From assembly GCA_946411525.1 (NCBI GenBank), contig CAMKEI010000002.1, positions 45,517-109,516 on the forward strand: a stretch of DNA of 64,000 nt. The letters run 5' to 3'. The position numbers and the translations under genes are program-made. Numbering within the stretch: the stretch's first letter is position 1; each line of letters starts with the position of its first letter. Source of the DNA: an uncultured Clostridia bacterium. Its GTDB lineage: Bacteria > Bacillota > Clostridia > Christensenellales > Aristaeellaceae. The notes below the pieces were generated by a model. The model was not told where the DNA came from and made no database searches. It saw only the letters and a program-made list of their open reading frames with translations. Shown here one piece after another: positions 50,411 to 59,464 of the stretch.

Positions 50411-51808
50411 ATGGATAAGAAAACAATGATGGAAGACCTGGCCCGGGCGCTGCAGGAAAAAGACGGCTTCAACGGGGCGTGGCTCTATGCGGAAAAGGGC
50501 GAAATCATTTCAAAGGGAGCTCATGGCTTCCGGGATCCCGAAGATACGCTGCCGATCATTGAAGACACGATCTTTCAGCTGGCTTCGGTCAGCAAGACGT
50601 TCACGGCGGCGGCAGTCATGCTGCTGATCCGGCAGGGCCTTCTCACTCTTGAGGATGGGATCACAAAGTTCTTCCCGGAGATCTCTTACCCGGGCGTAAC
50701 GATCCGGCATCTTCTGAACCACACCAGCGGCATCCCCGATTACTTTGACGACATGGACTGGTTCGTCAAAATCTGGAAGGAAGAAAAACGGGTGCCGGGC
50801 AACGACGAGATCCTTCGGTTTCTCTGTGAAACTGAAGCGAAACCGTATTTTGATCCCGGCGAAGGACTGCATTACTCCAATACCGGTTTCAACCTGTTGG
50901 CCCTGCTGGTGGAGCGGCTCTCCGGCGTCCCCTTTGAAGAATTCCTGCAAAAGAACATCTTTGAACCCGCCGGAATGACCTCAACCCGCTGCTGCCATAT
51001 CCGCAGGGACGGCGTTCCCTTTGAGAACTATGCCCGGGCGACGGTGTTCGACGATGACAAATGCGTTGCCGACATCGACTCCGCCGAGTACGGCGAGGTG
51101 GCCGCCTTTGACGGGCTGAACGGCGACGACTACGTGTATACCAATATCTTCGATATGCTCCGCTGGGACAGGGCATTGCGTGAGGGCAAGGTGCTCACCC
51201 CGGAAGAACAGAAGCTCATGTATACCCCCGGGAAACTCAACAACGGTGAGGATGCCGTTTACGATGAAGATGACGGGCTGGGCTACGGCCTCGGCTGGGC
51301 TGTCGGATACGAGGAAAAGTACGGGCTGATCGTCAGTCACAGCGGCGGCATGCCGGGCGTCGCCACCTGGTTCGAACGCTTCATCGACGCAGACAGGGTT
51401 CTTGTGATCCTCAGCTGCCGGGACTACCGGGACGTCAGGGCGTATCTGGGCTACTGGAACGGCATGGAAGCAATCGCAAGGGACAAAGAGCCTGAACCTG
51501 TCGTCTCCATCGAGGACATCGCGGTCAAAGATCCCGACAGATCAAAGTGGGAAAGCTTCTGCGGAAAATACGAGCATCCGGAAGACGCCGATTTCATCGT
51601 TGAGGAGGTCTTCATGAAGGATGGCGATCTTCACGCGAAAGCGATCGACGAAGACGGTGACGAACTTGAATTCAGGCTCTATCCCATTGGCGAAGAGGAG
51701 TTCGGCCGCAAGGAAGGCATGCTGAAGCTGAAATTCGGCGAAGGCTGCGTGATGTACGACGATTTTACCTGCAGAAAAAGCAATGAAACAAAGAATACAA
51801 AAGAATGA
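50411..51808 (+). CDS. Serine hydrolase, class C beta-lactamase/PBP fold
   Basis: 465 residues from the ATG at 50411. Active-site motifs S59-V-S-K62, Y155-S-N157 and a C-terminal HSGGMPG are all intact. After the catalytic domain (to about residue 350) comes an extra beta-rich domain (about 375-455, with EDADFIVEEVFMKDG). No signal peptide was seen, so it acts in the cytoplasm or leaves by another route. Likely an esterase or peptidase. It is followed after 17 bases by the GNAT-serine hydrolase fusion. Confidence 0.92.
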   Translation: MDKKTMMEDLARALQEKDGFNGAWLYAEKGEIISKGAHGFRDPEDTLPIIEDTIFQLASVSKTFTAAAVMLLIRQGLLTLEDGITKFFPEISYPGVTIRHLLNHTSGIPDYFDDMDWFVKIWKEEKRVPGNDEILRFLCETEAKPYFDPGEGLHYSNTGFNLLALLVERLSGVPFEEFLQKNIFEPAGMTSTRCCHIRRDGVPFENYARATVFDDDKCVADIDSAEYGEVAAFDGLNGDDYVYTNIFDMLRWDRALREGKVLTPEEQKLMYTPGKLNNGEDAVYDEDDGLGYGLGWAVGYEEKYGLIVSHSGGMPGVATWFERFIDADRVLVILSCRDYRDVRAYLGYWNGMEAIARDKEPEPVVSIEDIAVKDPDRSKWESFCGKYEHPEDADFIVEEVFMKDGDLHAKAIDEDGDELEFRLYPIGEEEFGRKEGMLKLKFGEGCVMYDDFTCRKSNETKNTKE

Positions 51809-51825
51809 TTTCGGAGGAAATATCC

Positions 51826-53316
51826 ATGAATATTACATTGAAAACCATTGACGACACAAACCGCAAGGCGGTCCTGGCTCTTTCCGTGCGGGAAGACCAG
51901 CCCTTTGTCGCGTCGAATGCCGTTTCTTTGAAGCAGGCTGATGAAACAAATGCGGAATATCCCGGCGTAGCACGTCCGTTTGCGATCTATGCGGACGATC
52001 AGTTGGTCGGCTTCTGTATGTTTTCCTTTGCCCCGGAAGATGAGGACGAGGACGACCGGTATTGGCTTTGGCGTTTCATGATCGACAAAAACGAGCAGGA
52101 CAAAGGTTACGGTCAGGCGGCGCTTACTGAGATCATCCGCTATTTCCATGACAACGGTGCGGACCGGCTTTACCTGTCCACGGAACCGGAAAACGAAAGA
52201 GGGCTCCACATATACCACAAAGCCGGGTTCCGGGAAACCGGCATCATCAGCGGTGACGAGGCTGTTCTGATGCGGATGCTGAAGGGCCCGAACAAAATGA
52301 TCAAAAAGTTTTACGGCGTCGATGTGGATCAGGCCATGCGGATCAGGGGAAGGAAGGGCTACGGTGTCAGTATTGCTGTTTGTGACAGCGACGGCGATTA
52401 TAGCACTTACTGCTCCGGCAGCGGCAGGTACGGCGAAGACTTCCCGGTGAACCCGGACATGCTGTTCCAGGCGGGCTCCGTTTCGAAGCCCATGTTTGCC
52501 CTGACGCTGCTGCGTTACGCTGACAGAGGCCTCATCGATCTGGACGCGGACATCTCCGGCGTCGTGCCGGAATTCGTCCGAAAAGGTCCGGTGACTTTTG
52601 CCGCCCTGCTCAGCCATACAGCGGGCTACAACCTGCACGGGTTCCCGGGCTACCGGGCGGATCACGAGCCGTTTTCGCTGGAGGACGTGCTGAACGGCGA
52701 AGGCGTTACGCCGAAGCTCCGCAGAATCAGACCGTACGGCAGGCAGCACATGTATTCCGGCGGCGGCATCACGCTGGCCGAGCTGGCGTTCACAAGGATT
52801 ACGGGAGTCACGCTGCGTGAGGCATTCCAGAAGGAAGTCGCCGGGCCTCTGGGGCTGAAGCGTACCGGCTTCTTCCAGCCGCTGGACGAAGAACTCGCCG
52901 CCAATGCGGCATTCGGCGGCAGGCTCGGGATCAAAGAGGATCCGGCCCATGGTTATCACTATTATCCCGAGCACGCCGCTGCGGGTCTTTGGACGACGCC
53001 TGCGGAACTGGTAAAGATCGGCATCGCTCTTTCCGAAAGTTACCGCAAGGGCGGCCTCCTCAAAAAGAAGACCGCGCGGCGCATGATGACGCCGGTCATG
53101 GACAATTACGGGCTTTGCCTTAATGTCTGGGAATCGGAAACGCGCAAGGACAGCGTTGCCGGCCACGGCGGAGAAAACTGGGGTTTTCTGACGAACTGGG
53201 TCTTCTCCCGCAAAAAAGGCATATGCGTTGCCGTGATGTACAACAACGTCACTGAGGCGGCAGACGAAGCGATGGACAATATCGCCTGTGAGATTTACAG
53301 AAACGCAAAAGATTAA
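51826..53316 (+). CDS. GNAT acetyltransferase fused to serine hydrolase
   Basis: 496 residues from the ATG at 51826 (GGAGG upstream). Residues 1-150 are a polyamine-type GNAT domain (SLKQADETN, PFAIYADDQLVGFCMF, NEQDKGYGQAALTEII). Residues about 160-496 are a class C beta-lactamase-like domain with S218-V-S-K221, a MYSGGGI motif for the Tyr, and HGGENWG near the end. The frame is continuous with no break. The same two parts occur separately in the genes on either side, so a shared substrate is likely. Confidence 0.92.
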   Translation: MNITLKTIDDTNRKAVLALSVREDQPFVASNAVSLKQADETNAEYPGVARPFAIYADDQLVGFCMFSFAPEDEDEDDRYWLWRFMIDKNEQDKGYGQAALTEIIRYFHDNGADRLYLSTEPENERGLHIYHKAGFRETGIISGDEAVLMRMLKGPNKMIKKFYGVDVDQAMRIRGRKGYGVSIAVCDSDGDYSTYCSGSGRYGEDFPVNPDMLFQAGSVSKPMFALTLLRYADRGLIDLDADISGVVPEFVRKGPVTFAALLSHTAGYNLHGFPGYRADHEPFSLEDVLNGEGVTPKLRRIRPYGRQHMYSGGGITLAELAFTRITGVTLREAFQKEVAGPLGLKRTGFFQPLDEELAANAAFGGRLGIKEDPAHGYHYYPEHAAAGLWTTPAELVKIGIALSESYRKGGLLKKKTARRMMTPVMDNYGLCLNVWESETRKDSVAGHGGENWGFLTNWVFSRKKGICVAVMYNNVTEAADEAMDNIACEIYRNAKD

Positions 53317-53383
53317 AGGAAAGATGCCTTGCGGCAAAGTGAAAGAGCATAAGCGACAATTGATTTAACGGAGGAATATACTC

Positions 53384-53893
53384 ATGGAACGGAAGAACAG
53401 CGGTTTAAGACTTGCTGAAGTGGGTATCAAAAACTTTGACGAGCTGGTCGATCTTACGCCGTTTGAATCGCAGTACAGCTTCGTGGCGGACAACGTCTAC
53501 AGTCTGGCGGAAGCATACGCGAATATTGCGGACGGCAGATTTGCAAAACCCTTCGGAATCTACGACGGTGACGAGCCTGTCGGGTTTCTGATGATCGGAT
53601 ACAATATTTCAGATGAGGATATCGACAGGGAAAAATTCCCTTTGCTGATTGACAATTATCTGATCTGGCGCTTTATGATTGACAAAAAGCACCAGAAAAA
53701 AGGGTACGGCAGGGAAGCAATGAAGCTGGCGCTGGAGTATATACGGACTTTTCCGTGCGGCAAGGCTGATTACTGCTGGCTCTCCTATGAGCCCGAAAAT
53801 GAGGTTGCAAGAAAGCTTTACCGCTCTTTCGGTTTCGAGGAGATGGAAATGCCGGAGGGCTGGGATGAAGTTCCCGCGGTTCTGAAACTGTAG
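53384..53893 (+). CDS. GNAT acetyltransferase, polyamine-type
   Basis: 169 residues, GGAGG ahead of the ATG. The sequence has SLAEAYANIADGRFAKPFGIYDGDEPVGFLMIGY and IDKKHQKKGYGREAMKLALEYI, the same pattern as the GNAT at 46048 and the GNAT half of the fusion at 51826. Probably a spermidine/spermine-type acetyltransferase. Third gene of the hydrolase/fusion/GNAT set. Confidence 0.92.
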   Translation: MERKNSGLRLAEVGIKNFDELVDLTPFESQYSFVADNVYSLAEAYANIADGRFAKPFGIYDGDEPVGFLMIGYNISDEDIDREKFPLLIDNYLIWRFMIDKKHQKKGYGREAMKLALEYIRTFPCGKADYCWLSYEPENEVARKLYRSFGFEEMEMPEGWDEVPAVLKL

Positions 53894-53894
53894 G

Positions 53895-54113
53895 ATACCT
53901 TCTGTTTTTTTCGGCGGCTGTCAGGTACAATTGTTCATCAGTGACAGGCTGCTTGCCGGAGTCATTGTGCTCATTTCAGGAATGCCGGTTGCCTCCAACA
54001 TCGTCATGCTGTGCAACGAATTAAACCGGGACGGGGAGTATATCGCGAAAGGAGTATTTTTCTCCACGTTATTCTCCGTGATTACAATTCCTGTTATCGC
54101 ACTCATGTTATAG
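53895..54113 (+). pseudogene. Tail of an AEC (auxin efflux carrier) transporter
   Basis: The frame is open from just after the GNAT stop to TAG at 54113 and encodes about 70 residues ending in ISGMPVASNIVMLCNE ... STLFSVITIPVIALML, which matches the last two helices of AEC-family transporters (about 310 residues). The rest of the gene is missing. It is a decayed remnant, perhaps left by the insertion of the upstream genes. Confidence 0.75.
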
Positions 54114-54287
54114 GACAATACCTCGTCTTCTCGGAAAACACGGCGGCAGCCCGGAAAAACATCTTTCGAAAAAAGTTCAGAATTTTACTGCCATCCGTGC
54201 GGAGGGCTGCGTATTAAACAGCGTCAAACAAATCAGCGCCTGCAGAAAGGCAGTGCCGCTTTAGTGAAGAAGGAGAAGTAACTTACC

Positions 54288-54689
54288 ATGAAGAGAATGA
54301 TTATTGCCCTGGCCCTGGTCCTGGTGATTGCCGCTGTCGCAGTGGTGTGCGTATCCTGCGCGAAGAAAGAAGAAACCCTCGAAAAAGGCACCGTCAGCTA
54401 CACGATTGTGAACAATACCGGTAAAAAAGTGCCTGTGATCACCCTGTCTGACACCCGGAGCGAAAACAAAGTGGAATCCAAGGCCGGTGAAGGCGGCCTG
54501 CCGGACGGTCAGTCCATCGCTTACGAGATGGAAGCCGTGCTGGAGAAGAACGCGCCCGACGTGATGTTCGGCTTCACCGTGGAAGGCGGCGACAACCTGA
54601 CCGGCCATATCATGCAGAAGACCGGCACCATCACGATGAAGCTTGAGGATGGCACTCCCGCTTACGACATCTCTGAGCCCGGGAAATAA
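54288..54689 (+). CDS. Small lipoprotein, unknown function
   Basis: 133 residues. A short N-terminal hydrophobic segment ends in a lipobox-like VCVSC (cysteine about residue 24), so the mature protein is lipid-anchored outside the membrane. The rest is strand-rich, with GTVSYTIVNNTGKKVPVITLSD and a TITMKLEDGT strand at the end. A terminator follows. No family recognised. Confidence 0.78.
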   Translation: MKRMIIALALVLVIAAVAVVCVSCAKKEETLEKGTVSYTIVNNTGKKVPVITLSDTRSENKVESKAGEGGLPDGQSIAYEMEAVLEKNAPDVMFGFTVEGGDNLTGHIMQKTGTITMKLEDGTPAYDISEPGK

Positions 54690-54702
54690 TCCTTACGGAA
54701 AC

Positions 54703-54749
54703 AAACGAGGCATTGCAGCGATCTCACTGCGGTGCCTCGTTTCTTTTAT
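54703..54749 (+). terminator. Rho-independent terminator
   Basis: AAACGAGGCA (54703-54712) pairs with TGCCTCGTTT (54733-54742), with a smaller GCAG/CTGC helix inside, then TCTTTTATT. It ends the lipoprotein transcript. Confidence 0.8.
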
Positions 54750-54890
54750 TCCGCGACTCCGGAGGGACCCCTTTCGGTTGAGAAGGATACCGGCCTTGAA
54801 CATATAAAGATGCAAAAGGTACTTGAAAAGAATTTTCAATTCCATTAAGCTTTTCCCTGGATGTCCGGATTCCAGTCAGGGAGGGCTTTC

Positions 54891-55886
54891 ATGAACAGGG
54901 AAGAACTGCATGAATTCATTTCTTCAGGCGCCGGGAATGAAAGCAACATATGTCAGATTTCCACTTTCAGGGACGGTGTCACAGCCTATGAGGACTGCTG
55001 GCGCGGATACAGAAATGAAGACGCCGTGAATGTCAATTCCGTGACAAAGGGCGTCATGGCTCTGCTCGCCGGCATTGCGCTGGACAGGGGATACATTAAG
55101 GGCACAGACCAGAAAGTCATGGATTTTTTTCCGGACTATGCAGTCAGGAAGGGAGAAAAAACCATTTTTGATGTAACGGTACGGCATCTGCTGACGATGA
55201 CCGCCCCATATAAATATCGCTCAGAACCCTGGAAGAAGGTATGCACTTCACAGGACTGGACGCTTGCAGTGCTTGATTTCCTGGGCGGCCGGAAAGGGAT
55301 CACCGGAGAGTTCAGATATGCCACGCTCGGAATACAGATCCTCGCAGGAATCATAGAGCATGCCACAGGTGAAAAGTGCATCGATTTTGCGAACCGGAAT
55401 CTCTTTGTGCCCTTGGGTATTCCGGAGCATACAATTCATGGGGACAGTTCCAAAGAAGACCAGTTTGACTTCTTCATGAACAAAAATCCAAGGAAAAACG
55501 AGTGGTATTCGGATCCGCAGGATACCGTTACGGCAGGATGGGGATTATGCCTCTCTGCGCATGATATGGCCAGGATCGGAGAACTTGTGCTGAACAGCGG
55601 CATGTACAGGGGTAAAAGAATCGTTTCGGAAAGCTATATCCATGAGATGACAGCCCCGCATCTGAAACTCGGCGAGAGATTCGGGTATATGAGCTACGGA
55701 TACCTGTGGTACAGGCCCTTTGATGACAGGGAAGTATATGCGGCCATCGGTGATTCCGGAAACATCATCTATGTAAACAAAGAGAAAAACGTGTCTGTCG
55801 GAATAACCGGCACGTTCAAACCCAGAGTATTCGACAGAGCAGACTTTATAGAGAAAAAAGTGCTGCCGGTTGTTGAAGAACTGTAG
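54891..55886 (+). CDS. Serine hydrolase, class C beta-lactamase/PBP fold
   Basis: 331 residues from the ATG at 54891 (GGGAGGG upstream). The nucleophile motif is S50-V-T-K53. A YATLG tyrosine motif (about residue 143) stands where YxN normally is, so the third residue of the motif is altered. The third element (HxG) is not obvious; AAIGDSGN may replace it. Shorter than the other family members. Soluble. Possibly a degenerate or specialised esterase. Confidence 0.85.
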   Translation: MNREELHEFISSGAGNESNICQISTFRDGVTAYEDCWRGYRNEDAVNVNSVTKGVMALLAGIALDRGYIKGTDQKVMDFFPDYAVRKGEKTIFDVTVRHLLTMTAPYKYRSEPWKKVCTSQDWTLAVLDFLGGRKGITGEFRYATLGIQILAGIIEHATGEKCIDFANRNLFVPLGIPEHTIHGDSSKEDQFDFFMNKNPRKNEWYSDPQDTVTAGWGLCLSAHDMARIGELVLNSGMYRGKRIVSESYIHEMTAPHLKLGERFGYMSYGYLWYRPFDDREVYAAIGDSGNIIYVNKEKNVSVGITGTFKPRVFDRADFIEKKVLPVVEEL

Positions 55887-56026
55887 CCGGATAAACCGCA
55901 AGTCATGTTTCAGGACAGAAAGCCTGGAACCGGGTTGCCAGGATTCACAGCCCGGGAGCGATCAAAGCAACAGGAATGTGAATGACAGATTCGGTTCGAA
56001 AGACCCGCACCGGGAGGGATAACACG

Positions 56027-56809
56027 ATGACCCAACAGGAGAGACGCCGCTGGCTGATCCGGGCACTGCTGGAGGAAATGCCTCAGTATCAGTACCCGGT
56101 CTTCCCCTATACACAGGAACGCCAGCAGCGGCTTCTGCGGAGCCTGATGAATGTACGGCCTCCCAGACCGGTTTCAGAAGAATTCCTGCAGGTACAGGAC
56201 GCTTACCTGCAGGAGATGACGCGAGAAAAAGGGATAACGGACGCAAACGGTCTGAATCCCCGCTCTGTCAACAGCCGGATCGTTCTCTGGCAGGGAGATA
56301 TCACCACCCTGCGCTGCGACGCCATTGTGAACGCCGCGAACAGCCAGCTGCTGGGCTGTTTCCAGCCTTGCCATTCCTGTATCGACAACATCATTCATAC
56401 CATGAGCGGCGTGCAGCTGCGCCTGGCCTGCCATGAGATCATGCGGAAACAGGGGTATGATGAGCCCACGGGACAGGCAAAGATCACGCCGGGGTTCAAT
56501 CTGCCCTGCAGGTATGTGATCCATACGGTCGGGCCGATCGCAAACGGTCCGCTGACCCGGACGCATGAAAAACTGCTGGCATCCTGCTACCGCAGCTGCC
56601 TGGATCTGGCACGGGAAAACAAAGTCGGAAGCATCGCCTTCTGCTGCATTTCCACAGGCGTGTTCGCTTTCCCGCAAAGGCGGGCGGCGGAGATCGCCGT
56701 CCGGACCGTGACCGACTGGCTGGATGAAAATCCGGACGGTATCAGCCGTGTTGTTTTCAATGTGTTCAGGGACGAGGACAGGGAGATCTATGAACAGCTT
56801 CTGTTCTGA
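56027..56809 (+). CDS. Zinc-containing macrodomain, ADP-ribosyl hydrolase
   Basis: 260 residues from the ATG at 56027 (GGGAGG upstream). The macrodomain shows QGDITTLRCDAIVNAANSQLLG (ADP-ribose loop), a Cys/His cluster C111, C115, H116, C118 (CFQPCHSC) where the zinc-macrodomain class binds metal, GYDEPTGQAKITPGF, VIHTVGP, and STGVFAFPQ (diphosphate loop). It removes ADP-ribose from proteins. The sirtuin follows 17 bases later; the two form the known SirTM/macrodomain pair. Confidence 0.93.
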   Translation: MTQQERRRWLIRALLEEMPQYQYPVFPYTQERQQRLLRSLMNVRPPRPVSEEFLQVQDAYLQEMTREKGITDANGLNPRSVNSRIVLWQGDITTLRCDAIVNAANSQLLGCFQPCHSCIDNIIHTMSGVQLRLACHEIMRKQGYDEPTGQAKITPGFNLPCRYVIHTVGPIANGPLTRTHEKLLASCYRSCLDLARENKVGSIAFCCISTGVFAFPQRRAAEIAVRTVTDWLDENPDGISRVVFNVFRDEDREIYEQLLF

Positions 56810-56826
56810 TCAAGGAAGGTATGCCC

Positions 56827-57759
56827 ATGAGTTATGATCTGAAACTATCAACGGGAAAAGGCACGAAGGAAGAGCAGCTTCGAAGACTGAAAGAAGCTAT
56901 AACTTCCTATGATGCCATCCTGATCGGTGCGGGTTCCGGACTGAGCACGTCTGCCGGACTGACCTACAGCGGGGAGCGGTTCCGGAAATACTTCTTCGAC
57001 TTTGCAGAGAAGTACGGGATCAGCGATATCTATTCCGGCGGATTCTATCCCTTCCCGGATGAGGAAACCCGCTGGGCCTGGTGGGCACGGCATATATACT
57101 TCAACCGGTACATCAAAGCGCCGAAACCGGTTTATCCCCTGCTGCTGTCACTGGTGAAGGACAGGGACTACTTTGTTCTTACCACAAACGTGGATCATCA
57201 GTTCCAGCCGGCTGGGTTTAATAAATCCCGTCTGTTCTATACCCAGGGGGATTACGGCCTGTTCCAGAGCGTTGACCCTTTCAACAGAAAGACATATGAT
57301 AACGAAGAATGGGTCATGGAAGCCATGGAAGCGCAGGGCTTTGTGCGGAATGAAAAAGGCGTTTTTGACGTCCCGGCGGACAGGAGGCTCCTGATGCGGA
57401 TCCCGTCCGGCCTGATCCCGTCCTGCCCTGACGGCGGAGGACCTGTAACCACCAATCTTCGGGCGGACGACAGCTTTGCGGAGGATGAAGGCTGGCATCA
57501 GGCCGCGCTCAGATATGAGCAGTTCGTCAATGCTCATGGAACAGGGAAAGTCCTTTATCTGGAGCTTGGCGTCGGCAGCAATACGCCGGTCATCATTAAA
57601 TTCCCCTTCTGGAAGATGACCATGGCGAACCCGGAAGCACTGTATGCCTGCCTGAATTACGGAGAAGCATACTGCCCCCGGCAGATTGAGGATCAGGCCG
57701 TCTGCCTTGACGGCGACATCGGGGAGATCCTTCAGAAACTGAAAGACTTGTCATTCTGA
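56827..57759 (+). CDS. SirTM-type sirtuin (protein ADP-ribosyltransferase)
   Basis: 310 residues from the ATG at 56827 (an ATG at 56821 is nearer the GGAAGG site). NAD loop GAGSGLSTSAG (34-44). In place of the sirtuin TQNID it has TTNVD (N121, D123), and Q140 (YTQGD) stands where normal sirtuins have the catalytic His. These replacements are typical of class M sirtuins, which ADP-ribosylate lipoylated proteins rather than deacetylate. Translated directly after the macrodomain gene. Confidence 0.93.
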   Translation: MSYDLKLSTGKGTKEEQLRRLKEAITSYDAILIGAGSGLSTSAGLTYSGERFRKYFFDFAEKYGISDIYSGGFYPFPDEETRWAWWARHIYFNRYIKAPKPVYPLLLSLVKDRDYFVLTTNVDHQFQPAGFNKSRLFYTQGDYGLFQSVDPFNRKTYDNEEWVMEAMEAQGFVRNEKGVFDVPADRRLLMRIPSGLIPSCPDGGGPVTTNLRADDSFAEDEGWHQAALRYEQFVNAHGTGKVLYLELGVGSNTPVIIKFPFWKMTMANPEALYACLNYGEAYCPRQIEDQAVCLDGDIGEILQKLKDLSF

Positions 57760-57953
57760 TCAAAAAACAAACTGTGCAGCCACACCGGCAACAGCTCATC
57801 CAACCAGTGCCGGCGGCGGGCATTCCTTTTGAAATATCCCCGGTGATAAGCTGTCATCGGAGCCGGGAAGCGGCCCGGATTTTACCCCCAAATACGGATT
57901 ATCCGTTGCTTTCATTATTCAGGATAATACAGGAGAAAGAGGAGGAAACCAAT

Positions 57954-58307
57954 ATGCTGAAGGTCTATTGTTACAGCCGGTGCACTACCTGCAGGAAAGC
58001 CCTGAAATGGCTGGAGGATCACGGGATCGATCATACAGTGATCGATATCAAAAGCGAACACCCGGATGAAAAAACGCTGCGGACATACTACGCAATGAGC
58101 GGCCTTCCGCTGAAGCGTTTCTTCAATACCAGCGGCATTCCCTACAGAGAACAGGAGCTGTCGAAGAAATTGCCGGATATGAGCGAGGATGAGCAACTGG
58201 CCCTCCTGGCTACGGACGGGATGCTGGTCAAGCGTCCGCTGCTGGTCGGCGATTCCTTTGTGCTGACCGGATTCAGAGAAGAGGAGTGGAAGGAAAAGCT
58301 GCTTTGA
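57954..58307 (+). CDS. ArsC/Spx-family protein
   Basis: 117 residues from the ATG at 57954 (GGAGG upstream). Thioredoxin-fold ArsC/Spx family with C10-T-T-C13 (SRCTTCRKAL), GLPLKRFFNTSG and LVKRPLLVGD before the end. The CxxC is that of a Spx-like redox switch or a small arsenate-reductase-like enzyme (YffB/Spx group). No arsenic genes are near, so a stress-regulator or redox-protein role is favoured. Follows the sirtuin after about 195 bases. Confidence 0.92.
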   Translation: MLKVYCYSRCTTCRKALKWLEDHGIDHTVIDIKSEHPDEKTLRTYYAMSGLPLKRFFNTSGIPYREQELSKKLPDMSEDEQLALLATDGMLVKRPLLVGDSFVLTGFREEEWKEKLL

Positions 58308-58340
58308 AGCAGGAACACATCCGGACGGGGAGGTAAAGCG

Positions 58341-58832
58341 GTGGACGGGCAGGTACAATTCAGGCCGATGAGGCGCATTAAGCAGCAGATCAGCGAGGCG
58401 GAATGCATCCGAATCCTGAAAGAGGAAAAGCGCGGCGTGCTCTCCATGATCGGAGAGAACGGATATCCCTATGGGATTCCCCTGAATCACTGGTACAATC
58501 CGGAGGACGGGAAGCTCTATTTCCATGGTGCGAAAACCGGGCACAAGCAGGACGCGCTCCGGAAGGATAACCGGGTCAGCTATTGCGTCTGGGATGCCGG
58601 ATACCGTAAAGAAGGAGAATGGGCACTGAATGTGCACAGCGTGATCGTCTTTGGTCGGATCAGCCTGGTCACGGATGAAGAAAAAGCAAAACGGATCGGC
58701 ACTAATCTGTGCCGTAAATTTACGGATGATGAAGAATATATACAGCATGAACTGCAGAATGCGCTTCCCCGGGCACAATGCCTGGAACTGACGATTGACC
58801 ATATGACCGGGAAACTTGTCAATGAATCATGA
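58341..58832 (+). CDS. Pyridoxamine 5'-phosphate oxidase family (Nim-like flavoprotein)
   Basis: 163 residues starting at GTG (GGGGAGG upstream). The split-barrel flavin fold is shown by RGVLSMIGENGYPYGIPLNHWY, YFHGAKTGHK and NVHSVIVFGRI. Members include nitroimidazole-resistance (Nim) proteins and small FMN- or haem-binding proteins. Probably co-transcribed with the ArsC/Spx gene (33-base gap). Confidence 0.9.
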   Translation: MDGQVQFRPMRRIKQQISEAECIRILKEEKRGVLSMIGENGYPYGIPLNHWYNPEDGKLYFHGAKTGHKQDALRKDNRVSYCVWDAGYRKEGEWALNVHSVIVFGRISLVTDEEKAKRIGTNLCRKFTDDEEYIQHELQNALPRAQCLELTIDHMTGKLVNES

Positions 58833-58877
58833 TGATTACGATTTCTGATGATTTTGATCCGGAAGGAGTGAGAACAG

Positions 58878-59339
58878 ATGAAGATTGAGAAAATTAGCAA
58901 AGACTCGTTTGTGGTCATCGGGAAGGAAGGCTCTACCCTGGACGGTGACGGTTTTATTCAGAAACTGTGGCAGGATGCCAATACCCATTTTGATGAGATT
59001 GCCGATCTGGCCAAAAGGGATGAATCCGGTAACCTCGTCGGCATATGGGGAGCGATGACGGATTTTTCCCGTTCCTTTAAGCCGTGGGATGATTTCAACA
59101 GGGGGCTTTATCTGGCAGGGGCTGAATGCAGGGATGACGCGGAAGCTCCCGAAGGATGGGTCAAATGGGTGATTCCGGCATACGATTATCTGATGGTCGA
59201 ATGCGAGGGGAATAATACTTTTTCAGACATGTGGCAATACATGAAAGAGAACGGCATTCCCCTTGCGGGTGCCGTGAATGACTATTCCTGCCCCCAAACC
59301 GGGAAGGATTATATGTTTTTTCCGATCAGGAAACGGTAG
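58878..59339 (+). CDS. GyrI-like/AraC-effector-binding domain protein
   Basis: 153 residues, GGAGG ahead of the ATG. The opening KIEKISKDSFVVIGKEGS, AKRDESGNLVGIWGAMTD and DYLMVECEGNNTFSDMWQYM are typical of the GyrI-like (SOUL-type) small-molecule-binding fold. Stand-alone members bind drugs or act in drug tolerance. It has no DNA-binding domain. Function inferred. Confidence 0.82.
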   Translation: MKIEKISKDSFVVIGKEGSTLDGDGFIQKLWQDANTHFDEIADLAKRDESGNLVGIWGAMTDFSRSFKPWDDFNRGLYLAGAECRDDAEAPEGWVKWVIPAYDYLMVECEGNNTFSDMWQYMKENGIPLAGAVNDYSCPQTGKDYMFFPIRKR

Positions 59340-59464
59340 GCGGAAAACCCGAAGCTTACGCTGGCGAAAATCCAGTCATATCCGGAACTGTTTGCAGACT
59401 GATCCGGATCGCTGTCCTTGTTTTCCTTTGAGCAGGAAAGATTCTGAAGTCGGAGTGAATGACG

